Source of the DNA: Gymnogyps californianus
Taxonomy: Eukaryota; Chordata; Aves; Accipitriformes; Cathartidae
Reading direction: 5' to 3'
Length of the DNA stretch: 64,000 nt
Assembly: GCF_018139145.2 (NCBI RefSeq)
Contig: NC_059478.1
Span: 17,219,001-17,283,000 of the forward strand
Shown here: positions 24,570 through 36,010 of the stretch, one piece after another
Position numbering within the stretch: the stretch's first letter is position 1
Layout: each line of letters begins with the position of its first letter
Notes under the pieces: model-generated
What the model was told of the DNA's origin: nothing
The model's database searches: none
Seen by the model: only the letters and a program-made list of their open reading frames with translations
Made by a program: the position numbers and the translations under genes

Positions 24570-27500
24570 GTACGTGGTCTTTGCATTGCCAAATGTGCTT
24601 TGAGCTTTTATAGACAAGCAGAATTGCACTAAAGTACTATACACATCTCTGATATCTGCATTAATTTAGTAGAAACATAATGCTTATTTGTGTGAAAGCT
24701 ATGGTATTTATCACAGCTTGGCATAAAATGAGGCTGAGGAAGGATTCAGGGCAGGCACTGGTGGAAAATATAGGTATTTCAGGATTTGTGTGCACTGAAT
24801 AAAGGCGGAAATGGAATTTAAGCTTTATGTGAGAATAGTATCCCCACGTATTGTTCAGACACACTGACATTAATTTGGTTCAGTATTCTTAGCCAAAGTT
24901 AAAATGTTCTCGTTTGTTGTCTTTCTTGCACTTGGATTTGGGGAAGGGGAAAAAAAAACCACAACAAAATCTATGCAATAACTTAATTTTGATCCTTACA
25001 AACGTAGTTAAAAATATGTTAAAGCTGTCGTTGGATTGGCACTTAGGTTCCCAGAGCACCTGGAGCTCCCCCTGCGGGCCTCCCTCCTGTGCGTAGCCGG
25101 CTCTCACCAGAGCTGCGAGCTGCCTGCTGCCCTTCACCTAAATAAGGAGAGCAGGCACAGCAGCCACATACACTGCACTTGATTAACTGTTAGATGTGTA
25201 GTTTATCACATGAAAGGACTAACTCCAAACAGAAAAACAGGATTTCTCTGACTCTTCCTAGTACTATGCGGTATTCACAAAGAATGAAAAATGAAAGCTT
25301 CTGTCACTTAAGATAATAATGAAAGGACAATTTCCGGGGTCCTGTAGTAATGGCTTCTAAACTTCGGTGTGACTGTCTATTCAGATGCTTTAAACTCTAA
25401 AATCCTGAATCATTGCTTTCCCTTCATGTCTTATTTTCTATTAGCAAACCAGAAGAAATCTATATGCAAAAGTGGGTCATGCTTCTGGCTGCTGGGCATT
25501 TTCCAAGAAACCCCTCCAGATCTCTGCTGTGGGATGAGCTCTTAATTTTAGAATTGGAGACATCATTCTTCTACCACACTTCATGCTTTGCTTTGTCTTT
25601 CTGGCTTTGTCTGTCCTCCCAGAGCAGCCAAATTAAGTCCTATGTTTAAGAATATTTTGTTGCGATGTGTTGTTTGACTACTTGTTTTCTGATTCTGAAA
25701 GTATTTTTTGTATAATTCTTTTTCCTCAAAGGTGGCAGAAGGCCTAGTTCAGAGAGATGGAGATTTTCTGATTAGGGATTCTCTCTCCAGTCCTGGGAAC
25801 TTTGTTCTTACCTGTCAGTGGAAAAATACCTCTCAGCATTTTAAAATCAACAGAACAGTTCTAAGACTCAATGAAGCCTACTGTCGCGTTCAGTATCAGT
25901 TTGAACTTGAAAGTTTCGACAGTATCCCTGGCTTAGTTAGATACTATGTTGGGAATCGCACACCAATATCAAAGCAGAGCGGAGCAATTATTTTTCAGCC
26001 TATCAACAGGACTGTGCCTCTCAGGTGTCTAGAAGAAAAGTATGGTGTAACTCCACTCCGACAAAAAGAAGGAAAAACAGAAACTGCAAAAAGGCTGAGT
26101 CTTGGTATATGCAGCATGCAATCCCCAGAGCAGAGCATACCCAGAGGAAATCTTTTGAGGTACTTTAATTTTGCTGTCCTTATGGAGGGAAATGAGGTAA
26201 CTCTATCAGCTCCTGCTGTAGGTGATGTGAATTTTCACTCTGATTTTAGATGGAAGACTAGGTGTGAGGGTTTGCTGATTTTTAGCAAAGGATTTTTTAG
26301 GCCCTAAAAAATCCTTTGCTAAAAATCAGCAAATCCACAGAGTGAGAGCAAATGTAGACTCTGGAAGCACAACAGCGGTGCAACTTGTTCTTCAGTGACT
26401 TGGCAAATCTTGACTAGTATAAGACAAAGGATTAAAATAAAATCTTGCTGCTGCTCCAGAGAAGTCTTTCTTTCCATATTTGACATCTACAATAAAAATA
26501 CCAAGTGTGGGAGAATGGATCCTAATTTCAGTGTCCAAATCAAATGTTCCTTTAAAAAGTCTTAACATTCAAAGAAACACCCTCACAAATGCTGCAGGGT
26601 CACACATATTATAGCCCATTTCATTGCTACCACAACAGCACGAAGTACCTTTTATTCTTATAAGCTGCCCAAGTGGAAAGCTAATGATCCTTGCACTGGT
26701 TATGATATATTCTGGCAATTAGGTATGTATGTTAAGAGTGTTGAATATATTGATATGTTTTTGTTTGCATTTTTGTTTACCCTAGAAACAAAGAAAAAAG
26801 CGGTAGCCAGCCAGCTAGTTTGGATCATGTTCTGGAGAAAAGATTCCCTTTAAAGGCTCACCAGTCAGAGAGCTATCTGCTAATAGGTATGTTTTGTAAT
26901 TAAATGTTTCACACTTAAAATCTGTGCGTGCCCAGGTGGTCTGTTACACTTCAGACCAAAGTGAGACTGTTGAGTGTTCTGAGTACCGTATATACAGTTA
27001 TATTTAATGGCCAATGTAAGCTGTGTTAGCATACTGCTTGCTCTTTAAGTCATCGGAACAGGTTTTTTATTTACAATGCACCAGCTAGTTGAGTACCTTA
27101 GCACACAACTCAGCAGGCTTCCACACTAAAAAAAAAAGATAGCTACAGTTGGCATTAGTATCCTTTTTGACAGTATTACCTTTCCTCACTTGTGCTGTAC
27201 AAGAACTGACTTGTTTCACTCGTGTCATTCTGACAGAAGTCTATTAAGTAGAAGTGGTGTTTCATGGAAATCCTGGTAACTGCTTTTTCTCAGGGTAAAG
27301 TATGCAGGATGTGGTAGTGTTCCTCCAGGAGAAAAGCACTACCATGGCTTTTGTACTGAGTTCTGCCCTTCTCTCTCTCCCCCCCATCCCTTTTGTTTTT
27401 CATTCCTTTTGCTGCTGTCTGGTTCCACGGCCACTGTCATTGTCTCCCTCCAGTGATACAAGGTGTACCAACACTTGATCAGTTGTTGATCATGGCATTT

Positions 27501-30500
27501 TCTTTCTCAGATTCTTCAGAGGTTTAAGCAATTGTTTCCATACTAACATACTGTGTAAGGAAGCTTGCAATGATGCATCTATTCCCATGTGGACAAATTC
27601 TAGTGTTTGACTTCCAAGGCTGCTAGTAATTTTGAACATGGTAGCTGTTAAAATTTATAGTGCCTATTGTGGAAAGACTTCTTGAGACAAAGATAATATT
27701 AAGTATTTGTATGGTGAGACTGTATTTTGATAGAAAGCATGTGCTCCTGTGTTTAACAGTGGGATGGACAGACATTCATAAAACAAGTTTCTGTCCATCT
27801 GTAGTTGAATTGATTATCTTATTCCAATACATGGCTACAAAAACTTTTCTTTTGGTACTGTAACAGTTAACCTGAAGAGTACTGCCGTGTGTTTTGTCAT
27901 GGGGTCCTCTAAGCGGGTTCTGGTATCATAGTGCTCACAAGTGGTGACAGGCTGTGATTTGCAGATTTTGTTGTCTACATAAATTGAGAGCCAGCTGGAA
28001 ACAAGCAGGAAAGCCCACATGATGCAATGGGCCACTTTGCTGTAGATACCAGCAAATGCACTGAGAACTGCAGATTGGGAATGTCTGATATAGGGTTCAG
28101 TCCTATATTGGATGCTGAGGTTTGCATATGCAAGGAGTACAGGATGAGGCATAAATACACAGAAGTATATGGATGTGTTTCTCTAGCTCTTCAAATCAGC
28201 TACTGTTTAGCAAGATTAGCATCCCTGAAATTCATTCCTTCCATACCTTATTGCAGGTTCAGGCTTGACTTGGGGAAGCTTTCCTTTCATCTCAAACTTG
28301 TCATTCTCAGAAATGACTCATCTTTTATGTGGTGTGGCTGGAAGTTTCTGTTTTTATAGACTAGATCAGGTTACAAAGAAACCTCCTATTCCAAGCCATG
28401 GAGACTATCCAGCTCTGACAGTATAGCCTATGTATGCAGCAGGGACTGGAATTATTGTCAGCATTACCACAGAATAATATTATGGTGCAGCTGTTCTGTG
28501 TATTTGGGATTTTGGGAGGATCAGCAAGTGAATGGAATTTGCTGGCTAGCTCATTCCTCAAAATATAATTTCATATACATTTTTGTCAGCAAGTAATTGA
28601 CAGGATCGGACAATATTTTCCTCAGGAAATAGCATTAAGAGATGACCCCTGGGACAGGCATCAGGAATTGTATATGTTTTGGCCTTCTAAAATACCGTTT
28701 TCCCCTGCAGGTTCAAGACATCCATCTCGATTACCTGAAGCAGATGCAGACTCCTGTCCAAGCTCTCCTGCGTTTAGAACAGGCAGTGAACCTTCTCTAA
28801 GCCCCACAGTTGTTCAGAAAGTCACCTCTGAGTCACAAGTAGGGGAAGCTCTTAGAGGATCAGACAGTCAGCTCTGTCCGAGGCCTCCACCTAAACCCAG
28901 CAAAGCGCCCCTGATGAAGCCCCCCGGTTCTCCTTTAGCTTCCCGCAGTTCAGAAGGACACTATTGTGAGCTAAGCCCTGCCAGAGACCCTGCAGCAACA
29001 AAACAACATTTATGTCAGAAAAACAGCTATGTGGAACATCTGACACGAAAGGAGAGGGGAACACACTCGTTCAGGAACTCTGAAACAAACTATTTGATCC
29101 TGGAAGATGACTCTACACTGAACTCTGCAGGTCCTTTAGAAGCTTCAACTGAGATGGCCGAAGAAGACAGCATCTTTTCTGCACCTATTTTTGAGACGGT
29201 GTCTAGTTTTAAACCGAATGATTTTGAATCCAGACTACTTCCTCCTGAAAACAAGCCATTGGAAACATCAATGTTAAGAAGAGTTAAGGAGCTTTTCACC
29301 AACAACAATCCAAAGATTATTGCACAACATATTCTTAAAATGGACTGCAAGGTAAACAAACAAACAAACAAATTCTTGCATTTTATTTTATATTGTGCAA
29401 GTTTAGACTTTTTAAAGAACTGATTTGAAAAGATTAATGGGTAGATTTGCAGCTAATGTAATAAATGTATTGACTTGCTTGCAGGAATTTTTAGGGTGGG
29501 GTGGTTTTTTTCCCCATTTGAAGAACAAGAATGTTAACAAACCCTTTGGACTAAAGGTCTCCCACTGTCCTTGACTTTAGACTCAAATTCTCAGTGTTCC
29601 ATACATCTTTTTAATCTCCTATCAGTTGCTGTGTATCTGTGATTCAGCCTTTCTTCTATACTGGCGGAAGAGCTATCTATGCTGCAAACCATTGTGGAAA
29701 GAACTACTCGTGACGGGAAATAGCTAGTTAGCTTGCAAGGGCAAACAGTTGACAGACATTATCAGGTTGCCATGTTGCTGGCCATAATATAAGATGTTCA
29801 ACGGAACTAAATATATTTAAACTTCTAAAACTAGCTGCTCTTCTAATCTTTCTCTGAGTCTCTGTCTTACAGCTGGATAGGTGGTGTGGGAAAATAGCTA
29901 TCAGGACTTCTGCATTTCTCTCCTGTGAGAGAACTGTATTGCTAGTGGAATTGTTTAGAAAGATGTAAAAACTCAAAGAACTATATTTCACAATGTAGGC
30001 TTTGTTCAGCTGACAGGGCTTGGAGATAAGCTATTGGGTCAGAAATATGGAAAGACAGGAGAAGTCATCTCCTTATGAGATGCTGACTTTGTGTAATAAA
30101 AGAAATGCAACTGCAGTTGAATCAGCACCGCTTTGCTGGGATGACTGAGTGCTGTACCTGCCACAGAGCAGCTACAGGAACCAAGTGTCATGGGTTTTGG
30201 TGGGTGGTTGGGTTTTTGTTTTTTTTTTTTTCTTAAGAGCAGCTTGGGAGCAACACACATGACTACTTACCGGGCAACTCCGTTACAGACAAGAAAGGAA
30301 GTGGGAATAGTGGTGCTCCAGAAGACACGTGTCTGTTGCACTCGGCTGGTGCTGCTGCACTAGCTGCACACCATAGCTCTGGGAAGGGGGCAGTTCACTG
30401 GAGCAGCAGTGGGATGAGTGTGTGTGAGTGCCTGCCAGCTGCTGGGTTCCTGCCAGCAGCAAACACAGCTTCTCTCCTCAGTAGCAGTGTCGGCTGCTGC

Positions 30501-33500
30501 TAAGTGAAGCTTCATGCAGACATGGTGACTCAGAAAAACTCGGCTCCACAACTGCTTGGTCTTTTCAGCAGTGATAGATTGTGGCTTCTTTACTATGGTT
30601 CCAAGAGTAGTAACAGCATTCTCTAACATTTTAGTTCCAAAATTCACCTTTTCCGCCTTCAACCTAATAACAATAACCAGTATGTCTTAATATATTGTTA
30701 AAGAGTATGTTGCCTGAAGGCATAGGATATGCATGCCTTAGAGAAGCAGTAAGGGGTTTTATATATGTATATATATATTATATTCAATTAGCTGATTATT
30801 AGTCTCCTTATTTTAAATCCTGTAAACTTTGGAATGGGGCCAAGGAAACTGGCCTGCTGGAAGTGTGGGAGCCTGTACAATTAAGAGTCACTGGAGTGTT
30901 TTACAGAAACAGGTTTTTGGATTTTGGAGCAGGAACAGTAACTAGCTGGGACATGTAGAGAAGTCTTGTTTTATCTTCATCTCGCAGTGCTGAGAGCCAA
31001 TGACTGTCATTCATTGGTAACTTGTTGCATACTACTGCACTGATACGAACTGCATGATACAATGAGATTGGCATGTGAACTGGGCCAGAATAAATGCTTT
31101 GTACTGAGATCTGTGATAAGGCTGAAGTTTGTAGGTCTTCTGTGTGGCATCAGTAGCTCAGTTTGCCTTTTAAATAATGGTATTTCTAATAATGAAAGAA
31201 GCACCCATATGGTAAGTGATGGAGTGAGTATCTGCCCCTTGCACGCCTGAGAGGGCTTTTTGTGATGGAGTAGCAATCAGTGTGTCTCTAGGGGGTTCAT
31301 ATCACTCCTGCATCTCTAAGTGAAACAGGTTTCTCTACAGTGCTAGATTTTGTACCAGTGAGGCTTGTTGTGTGGCCCAGCTTGCTTTCATCTTTTCATA
31401 ACCAAGAAAGCCTGCTGATGGGTGTATCAGAAAATAGCAGGCAGCTTGGTTGGTAAATGTGTCAACATACAGGCCTTAAACCAGCAGATAATACCACATT
31501 ATCATATTAATGTGGGTTTGCTTGTAATTAGCATATATAATTGTTATTGATATAACCAGTAGCTAATACTGTATGTTTAAAAAGCAAAGACAAATTGGTG
31601 ACAGTGTCAGCTTTCACATACTGACTTCATTAGGCACTCAACATTCAGTGTCCTCCTTAAAGTCCTTTTACTAATTAATCCTTATGAGGACCCTGTGGTG
31701 TAATCCAAAAACATTTTGAGCAGTTGCCTTTCTAAAAATGAAGAAGGCAAAGCAAATGTGTACATCTTTAAGGCCAAAGAGCAGTGCCACCCTGAGAAGG
31801 ATCAGGCCAAGAGAGCACCACATTTCCTGGAGCTTGTGTATGAATCTCCTTCTGGAAGTGGAGGACGGAAGTTTGATAAAGCATTTTGGTCACACCTTTT
31901 ATAGGTTTTTTGTGATGGCCAAATCATGCAAAAAAATATTTTACTGGGGTTTTTTTGTGTAAGGCACTGAATGTGCATAAGTTAATTTTTTTCTTAGATG
32001 ACTGTATTCTAATGTTGTGCGCTGTGCACTTAGCTCTATATGCCCTGCACTAATCTGGAGGACTTCTACGTGGCTCGGGGTTTTTTTGAAGTAAGTTAGT
32101 TTCAAAACTCATGCACAAATTTTTGCACTTGACAGGTGGCGAGGATACTAGAAGTTTCTGAAGAGATGAGGAGGATTATGGGAGTGAACTCTGGTCTTGA
32201 ACTGATTACCTTGCCTTTTGGACATCAACTGCGCCTTGACCTAATTGAAAGGTAAACGTTCCTGTTACTCATTTCCAGGGCAGATTGCCAGAAGATCAGA
32301 TCACTGCTACATTGTACTCTGCGTTTCCTCAAAGAATGCTCTCCTGCGCATTTTCTGAATTCACGTGTACAGAAGATAATGTAGTGAGATGGCATAGAAC
32401 TTCTTTTTGCATAGGAAAAATTCCTTAAGGTCATGGAGCAACTCCATGCATGTAATACAGGGGAAGGGGAACTGTATTGAAAGCAGGATCCTTAGAGCTG
32501 CTGAACACCCTCAGCTCTCCTTTAAGAGCTCAGGTAAACTAAAGTTCAGGGGACCTCTATCTAGCTGAGCATGTTATGTGTTTGTGGAAGAGACTGAAGG
32601 CAGTAGCCTTCTGCAACTGGGGAAGAGGCTAGAGGATCTAGTAAAGTAAAAAATGATCAGCAAAGCGTTCTGCAAAACCTCCGCACAAGTTAAAGGGGAA
32701 GAATTAGGGTCCTCTATCCCTGATCTAGCTTTTCTGCTTCTCTGATTCAGATTTCAGTAGTTCGGTTGCTGAAATTTAGGGGGAAGGTCCCAGGATTTGA
32801 GTGTGGAGAACAAAGAGAATTGGGGCAATTTTTCCAAAAGTGTTCACTCATTCATTGGTTGAGCACAATTTTGTATAGTGGTAATATCTTAGGAAAATCT
32901 ATTAAATTTATTAAAACATAAATTCAAAGCCAATGTATATATATTCCGTATAATGGCATTGCTGCTCTTGATACAAAGATGTTAGTAAGTTTTCCGGGCA
33001 CACCAAGATATTGAAATAACCTTTGAATTGATCTTCTCTGAACACATGTACAGCATAATGTATTACTAATTTAATAATTTGTAACCAGTAGTATAAATTG
33101 TTTCACTTACAGGCACACCACCATGGCAATAGGAATAGCTGTGGATATCTTGGGTTGCACAGGCAATCTAGAAGATAGAGCGGCAACATTGAACAGGATC
33201 ATCCAAGTCGCAGTGGAGCTGAAGGACTCGCTGGGGGATTTGTATGCATTTTCTGCCATTATGAAAGCCCTGGAAATGCCACAGGTAAAAATCTGTTTCT
33301 CTTCATGTTTTGGAACATGGAGTTGTTTGATGGTTAATTTAATTTATGCAATTTCTTCAAGACTAGAGAGATCATCAGAACAGAAAGTTCGTCACTAGCA
33401 GTGTACTTTTCCTGTGAATTGCTATGGAGTCAATAATGGGTATTCTGTATTTTGTATGAACAGGTCACTAGGTTAGAACAAACCTGGACCTCTCTAAGAC

Positions 33501-35661
33501 ATTGTTATACCCAGACTGCCATCATGTATGAAAAACAGCTGAAGCCGTTTAGCAAAGCTTTGCATGAAGGACAAGATCAGTGGAATAGTGAGTATGAGTG
33601 ACACTGGTTTCTATTTAGCCTGTTAACTCTCCCACTACTGCTGTCCTGTGGAGGGAGATGAGGCAGCTGCGCGTCATATGTTAAAATGACTATGTGAACT
33701 TGTATAATGCAGTATAAGACAATGAAATAGAAGGAAAGAGCCTGCCAGCCAAACATCAGTATGTGCTTGTGTGTGTGTACCCATGCAGAATGTAACATTC
33801 TGCCCAAAGCCACACTCCCTCTTTGTGGAGCAGAAACTGAAACACTCTGCATCATCTTGCCTCAAAGACGGGAAAAAATCTCGTCCTTCCTCAGAGGACA
33901 GTTACTTCTGGCAGATTTTGCTTTTTATTTGCTTTGCCTATTGGATCAGAGGAAGAATCCTCAAATACAAAGAATGGGTTGGCCAGCTAATTCCTCTGCT
34001 CAGGTGGTCCTGCGTCAGATTCTTTGCAGCTCTAGTCTCCAAAGGGGTGCAAGACAGAGATAACATTTCTCTGAACACTTCTCTTAAGAGAATGGGTAGA
34101 GAAGGAAAACTTTTTAGCCTCACAGAATTTATTAGAATGACCCAGACTTTAAATGTGTTTAAAATGTCTGTGCCACGCTCTAGTAATTCAGCAGAGCCTT
34201 CTCCTGTAGCAAATACAGTTTTCCGACACTAATTTGTCCTGGCCTTGTCCCCCAACCAGTTCACTGGAAGGTGGTAGGACAGGTGTATCTGAGGTAAGGT
34301 GTTAATTTGAAAGATGGAAGACAAATAGTAGTTTCCAACTTTGAAAAGAATACTGCAGTTACAATACCTTCTTTAAATGTCTGATGAGATGATTTGTTCG
34401 TTACTCTCTATCCCAGACACAGTCAGTGCTCCACAGAACAATGTAACAGTGCCACTGCTGATGCCTCTCGTTACCTTGATGGAGCGACAAGCTGTCATTT
34501 TTGAAGGCATGGACCTGTGGGAAAGCAGTGACCAAAGCTGCGAAATAATGCTCAGGCACTTGGCCACAGCTCGTCAGATAGCACAGAATGCAGAAATGTA
34601 CAGCTTGACTGCAGAACGGATGCTGGAAGGTAAGAAGTACTAGTAGGAGAAACTGCTGGACATTAACACAATGTGTGGGTTACGCCTGAAGAATAAGGTC
34701 TCTGCCTAAGTAAGCGCCACTAAAAGTCAGCGCAAGAAATTCTTCTCCTCTTTCATGGGAGCTGAAATAGTAGCAAATGTCCTGCAGGAAACTCAGTCTG
34801 AGGACAACATCAATATTGTTTAAAAGCAGACAGTAAATTATTCATCAATATAGTTCTTCAGTAAGCAATAGAGCATACACTTTTGCTAAACATACTTGAA
34901 GTTCTCATGACTTAATATGCTGACCCTTCTAGCAACTGAATAGAAGTACAGTAAGGACTGAGGATAACTTCCTGGCTTCTGTACAATTTAAAACTCCTGC
35001 TCTGATTTTTGTGAATAAAACACCACCCATCATAAGAAGTTTCTTTACAGCAGCCCAAGATGCAACACAGATCTTGACGGCTTGCAGCCAGAAAGCAGCA
35101 ACATGTTACTAATGTGACTGTATTTTAAACTTGCAGTGAAAAAAAGTTAAGGGAGGGGAGAGAAATGTAAGTATTTCTGCAGGCAGCATGTATAAATCAG
35201 TACTTTTATTTAAGGTCAGGCTATATAGTGACCATTCTAGACCTTGAGCAAAGGATAGCCTGTCCCAGTGTCCCTAGAGCCATTAGTGTCCTACTAGAAT
35301 GTCACAGATGGAAAGGATTTTCACTGGTTTACTAGCTTGTTAAAATTGCTGTGCAAAAGGAACCCAGCACGCTACAGCTTATCTTATTTGGAGGGCATAC
35401 AGTTTAAAAGCAGTTTCTTCTGAATAAAAAACTTGCCTGATGGTGATAATGTGGGATTCTTTTTACTTACTAGGTTTCCAGCCAGATGAAGAGATGAGTG
35501 AAATCTTCAAGACAGAATTTCAAATGAGATTGCTCTGGGGCAGCAAAGGAGCACAAGTTAATCAAAATGAAAGATACGAGAAATTCAGCCAGATTTTAAC
35601 TGCACTTTCCCGAAAACTGGAACCTCCTCCTGTGAAGCAGGTGGAACAATTAAGTATATAA
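24441..35661 (+). CDS. BCAR3: BCAR3 (NSP2), SH2 and Cdc25-homology adaptor; gene span, N-terminus missing
   Basis: Nine exons join in frame through GT-AG introns to give 703 residues and a stop. This matches the vertebrate BCAR3 protein (about 825 residues in human) minus its first ~120. The order is: an acidic/basic helix-rich lead-in, an SH2 domain from about residue 34 to 133 (WYHG, the FLIRDS pocket motif with Arg58, His79 in QHFKI), a Ser/Pro-rich linker with RPPPKPSK, and the Cdc25-homology domain from about residue 400 to the end. BCAR3 is a cytoplasmic adaptor. Its SH2 binds phosphotyrosine receptors and phosphatases, and its GEF-like domain is known to hold the FAT domain of p130Cas/NEDD9 rather than act as an efficient exchange factor, linking to Rap1/Rac signalling, adhesion and anti-oestrogen resistance. 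It faces FNBP1L tail to tail. The N-terminal exon of the long isoform is not visible here, probably left of the window. Confidence 0.96.
25732..26159 (+). CDS. BCAR3: BCAR3 exon: main part of SH2 domain
   Basis: 428 bp, phase 0 in and phase 2 out. The acceptor is tttcctcaaag and the donor is gtactt after TTGAG. It encodes DGDFLIRDSLSSPGNFVL, QHFKINRTVLRL, FDSIPGLVRYYVGNR and IIFQPINRTVPLRCLEEKYG, the rest of the SH2 domain, then a Lys/Ser-rich linker ending PRGNLLR. The open frame continues past the donor into intron until about 26307; that extension is not coding. Confidence 0.96.
26271..26333. repeat. Perfect 31-bp-arm palindrome with 1-nt centre
   Basis: Bases 26271-26301 are the exact reverse complement of 26303-26333, centred on one C at 26302. 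The 63-bp structure sits 111 bp into the BCAR3 intron after the SH2 exon. The match breaks at 26270/26334, with scattered matches beyond. No target-site duplication or transposon end is evident. Confidence 0.95.
26786..26886 (+). CDS. BCAR3: BCAR3 exon: linker
   Basis: 101 bp between the acceptor tttaccctag and the donor gtatgt, phase 2 in and phase 1 out. It encodes NKEKSGSQPASLDHVLEK then FPLKAHQSESYLLIG, the serine-rich linker segment that follows the SH2 domain in BCAR3. Codons split across both junctions (AG|A and G|GT) rejoin to conserved Arg and Gly. Confidence 0.94.
26887..28710 (+). other. BCAR3 intron
   Basis: 1.8 kb without a supported exon. Overlapping short frames on both strands around 27835-28359 have no domain or splice logic. 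It ends in tcccctgcag before the next exon. Confidence 0.85.
28711..29351 (+). CDS. BCAR3: BCAR3 exon: Ser/Pro-rich linker and start of Cdc25-homology domain
   Basis: 641 bp, the largest exon here, phase 1 in and phase 0 out. It encodes the variable linker (SPAFRTGSEPSLSPTVV, GSDSQLCPRPPPKPSK, HYCELSP) with proline-rich and tyrosine-containing motifs. It then enters the conserved block PNDFESRLLPPENKPLETS and VKELFTNNNPKIIAQHIL, where the Cdc25-homology domain begins. The donor gtaaac is directly followed by tandem AAAC units. Confidence 0.96.
29352..32135 (+). other. BCAR3 intron
   Basis: 2.8 kb. It begins with a short (AAAC)n run overlapping the donor (29353-29370). It also holds a T-run near 30218-30231 and a short TA/TG-rich stretch near 30760-30780. 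No additional exon is supported. Confidence 0.85.
32136..32251 (+). CDS. BCAR3: BCAR3 exon: Cdc25-homology domain
   Basis: 116 bp, acceptor cacttgacag, donor gtaaac, phase 0 in and phase 2 out. It encodes VARILEVSEEMRRIMGV and LELITLPFGHQLRLDLIER, conserved helices at the front of the NSP-family Cdc25-homology fold. The last codon (Arg) is split AG|G. Confidence 0.95.
32252..33112 (+). other. BCAR3 intron
   Basis: 0.86 kb with no supported exon or repeat. It ends in the acceptor tttcacttacag. Confidence 0.85.
33113..33284 (+). CDS. BCAR3: BCAR3 exon: Cdc25-homology domain
   Basis: 172 bp, phase 2 in and phase 0 out. It encodes HTTMAIGIAVDILGCTGNLE, then RAATLNRIIQVAVELKDS and DLYAFSAIMKALEMPQ, the most conserved core of the domain in SH2D3/BCAR3 proteins. 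The donor gtaaaa is one base off the commonest gtaaga form. Confidence 0.96.
33464..33587 (+). CDS. BCAR3: BCAR3 exon: Cdc25-homology domain
   Basis: 124 bp, acceptor gtatgaacag, donor gtgagt, phase 0 in and phase 1 out. It encodes VTRLEQTWTSLRHCYTQTAI and YEKQLKPFSKALHEG, the helices expected after the previous exon. The last base (A) joins AC of the next exon to give Asn. Confidence 0.95.
33588..34416 (+). other. BCAR3 intron
   Basis: 0.83 kb. An open frame of 153 codons (33771-34232) crosses most of it, but it resembles no protein family and lies between two well-defined BCAR3 splice sites, so it is treated as intron. Confidence 0.8.
34417..34629 (+). CDS. BCAR3: BCAR3 exon: Cdc25-homology domain
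   Basis: 213 bp, acceptor ctatcccag, donor gtaaga, phase 1 in and phase 1 out. It encodes NNVTVPLLMPLVTLMERQAV and DQSCEIMLRHLATARQIA, the conserved segment in the second half of the domain. It is a length multiple of three, but skipping it would remove core helices. Confidence 0.95.
34630..35473 (+). other. BCAR3 intron
   Basis: 0.84 kb, last intron of the gene, with no supported exon or repeat. It ends in ttacttactag. Confidence 0.85.
35474..35661 (+). CDS. BCAR3: BCAR3 last coding exon
   Basis: 188 bp ending in TAA at 35659-35661. It encodes FQPDEEMSEIFKTEFQMRLL, then WGSKGAQVNQNERYEKF and ILTALSRKLEPPPVKQ, the conserved end of BCAR3 used in the CAS-family contact. The final VEQLSI tail differs from the human ending I recall, so it is lineage-variable. 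Confidence 0.96.
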
Positions 35662-36010
35662 GACTCAGTAAACACTATTTAAATATTAGACTTGAAATAA
35701 CCTTAGCTTTCTTTTGGCAATTTGATACTGCACAAACTTCTTGCATTTCATAAGATGTTTAGAACTTTTAACTGCAAAATGCACACTTGTTTTAAAACTA
35801 CTGATTTCTAAACAAATTATTTATTTACTGTGTCACCAAGTCATTTAATGATCCCTTTAAACAGTTAGGTTATCCCTGTAAGATAGTCTTACAGCTTTCT
35901 GTATTTCCCCGGAGTTGCAGTGTTTTGATAATGCCCAAGAGTAAGGGCATTGGCATCTTAATATTAAAATGAAGCAGAGAGTGTAAATAAAATGATAGAT
36001 TAAGTACGTG
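35662..36010 (+). other. BCAR3: BCAR3 3' UTR (end inferred)
   Basis: AT-rich sequence following the stop. The first canonical AATAAA is at 35986-35991, so cleavage near 36005-36015 is the simplest prediction. An ATTAAA lies at 35963-35968. A longer form could use later signals such as ATTAAA near 36395. Confidence 0.6.
35986..35991 (+). terminator. BCAR3: BCAR3 poly(A) signal candidate
   Basis: Canonical AATAAA, 325 bp after the stop codon and the first such hexamer downstream of it on the plus strand. Confidence 0.6.

Noticed and set aside
26160..26307. Continuation of the BCAR3 SH2-exon frame
   Set aside because: A gtactt donor at 26160 joins exactly in phase to NKEKSG at 26786, as in known BCAR3. 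The read-through part has no conserved sequence and ends in the palindrome.
26271..26333. Palindrome as a microRNA precursor
   Set aside because: A 1-nt centre cannot form the loop that Drosha/Dicer substrates need, and the arms have no bulges typical of pre-miRNAs.
33771..34232. 153-codon plus-strand open frame
   Set aside because: It lies wholly in a BCAR3 intron between two confirmed exons, has no domain or repetitive codon pattern, and a run of this length is expected by chance a few times in 64 kb of six-frame sequence.
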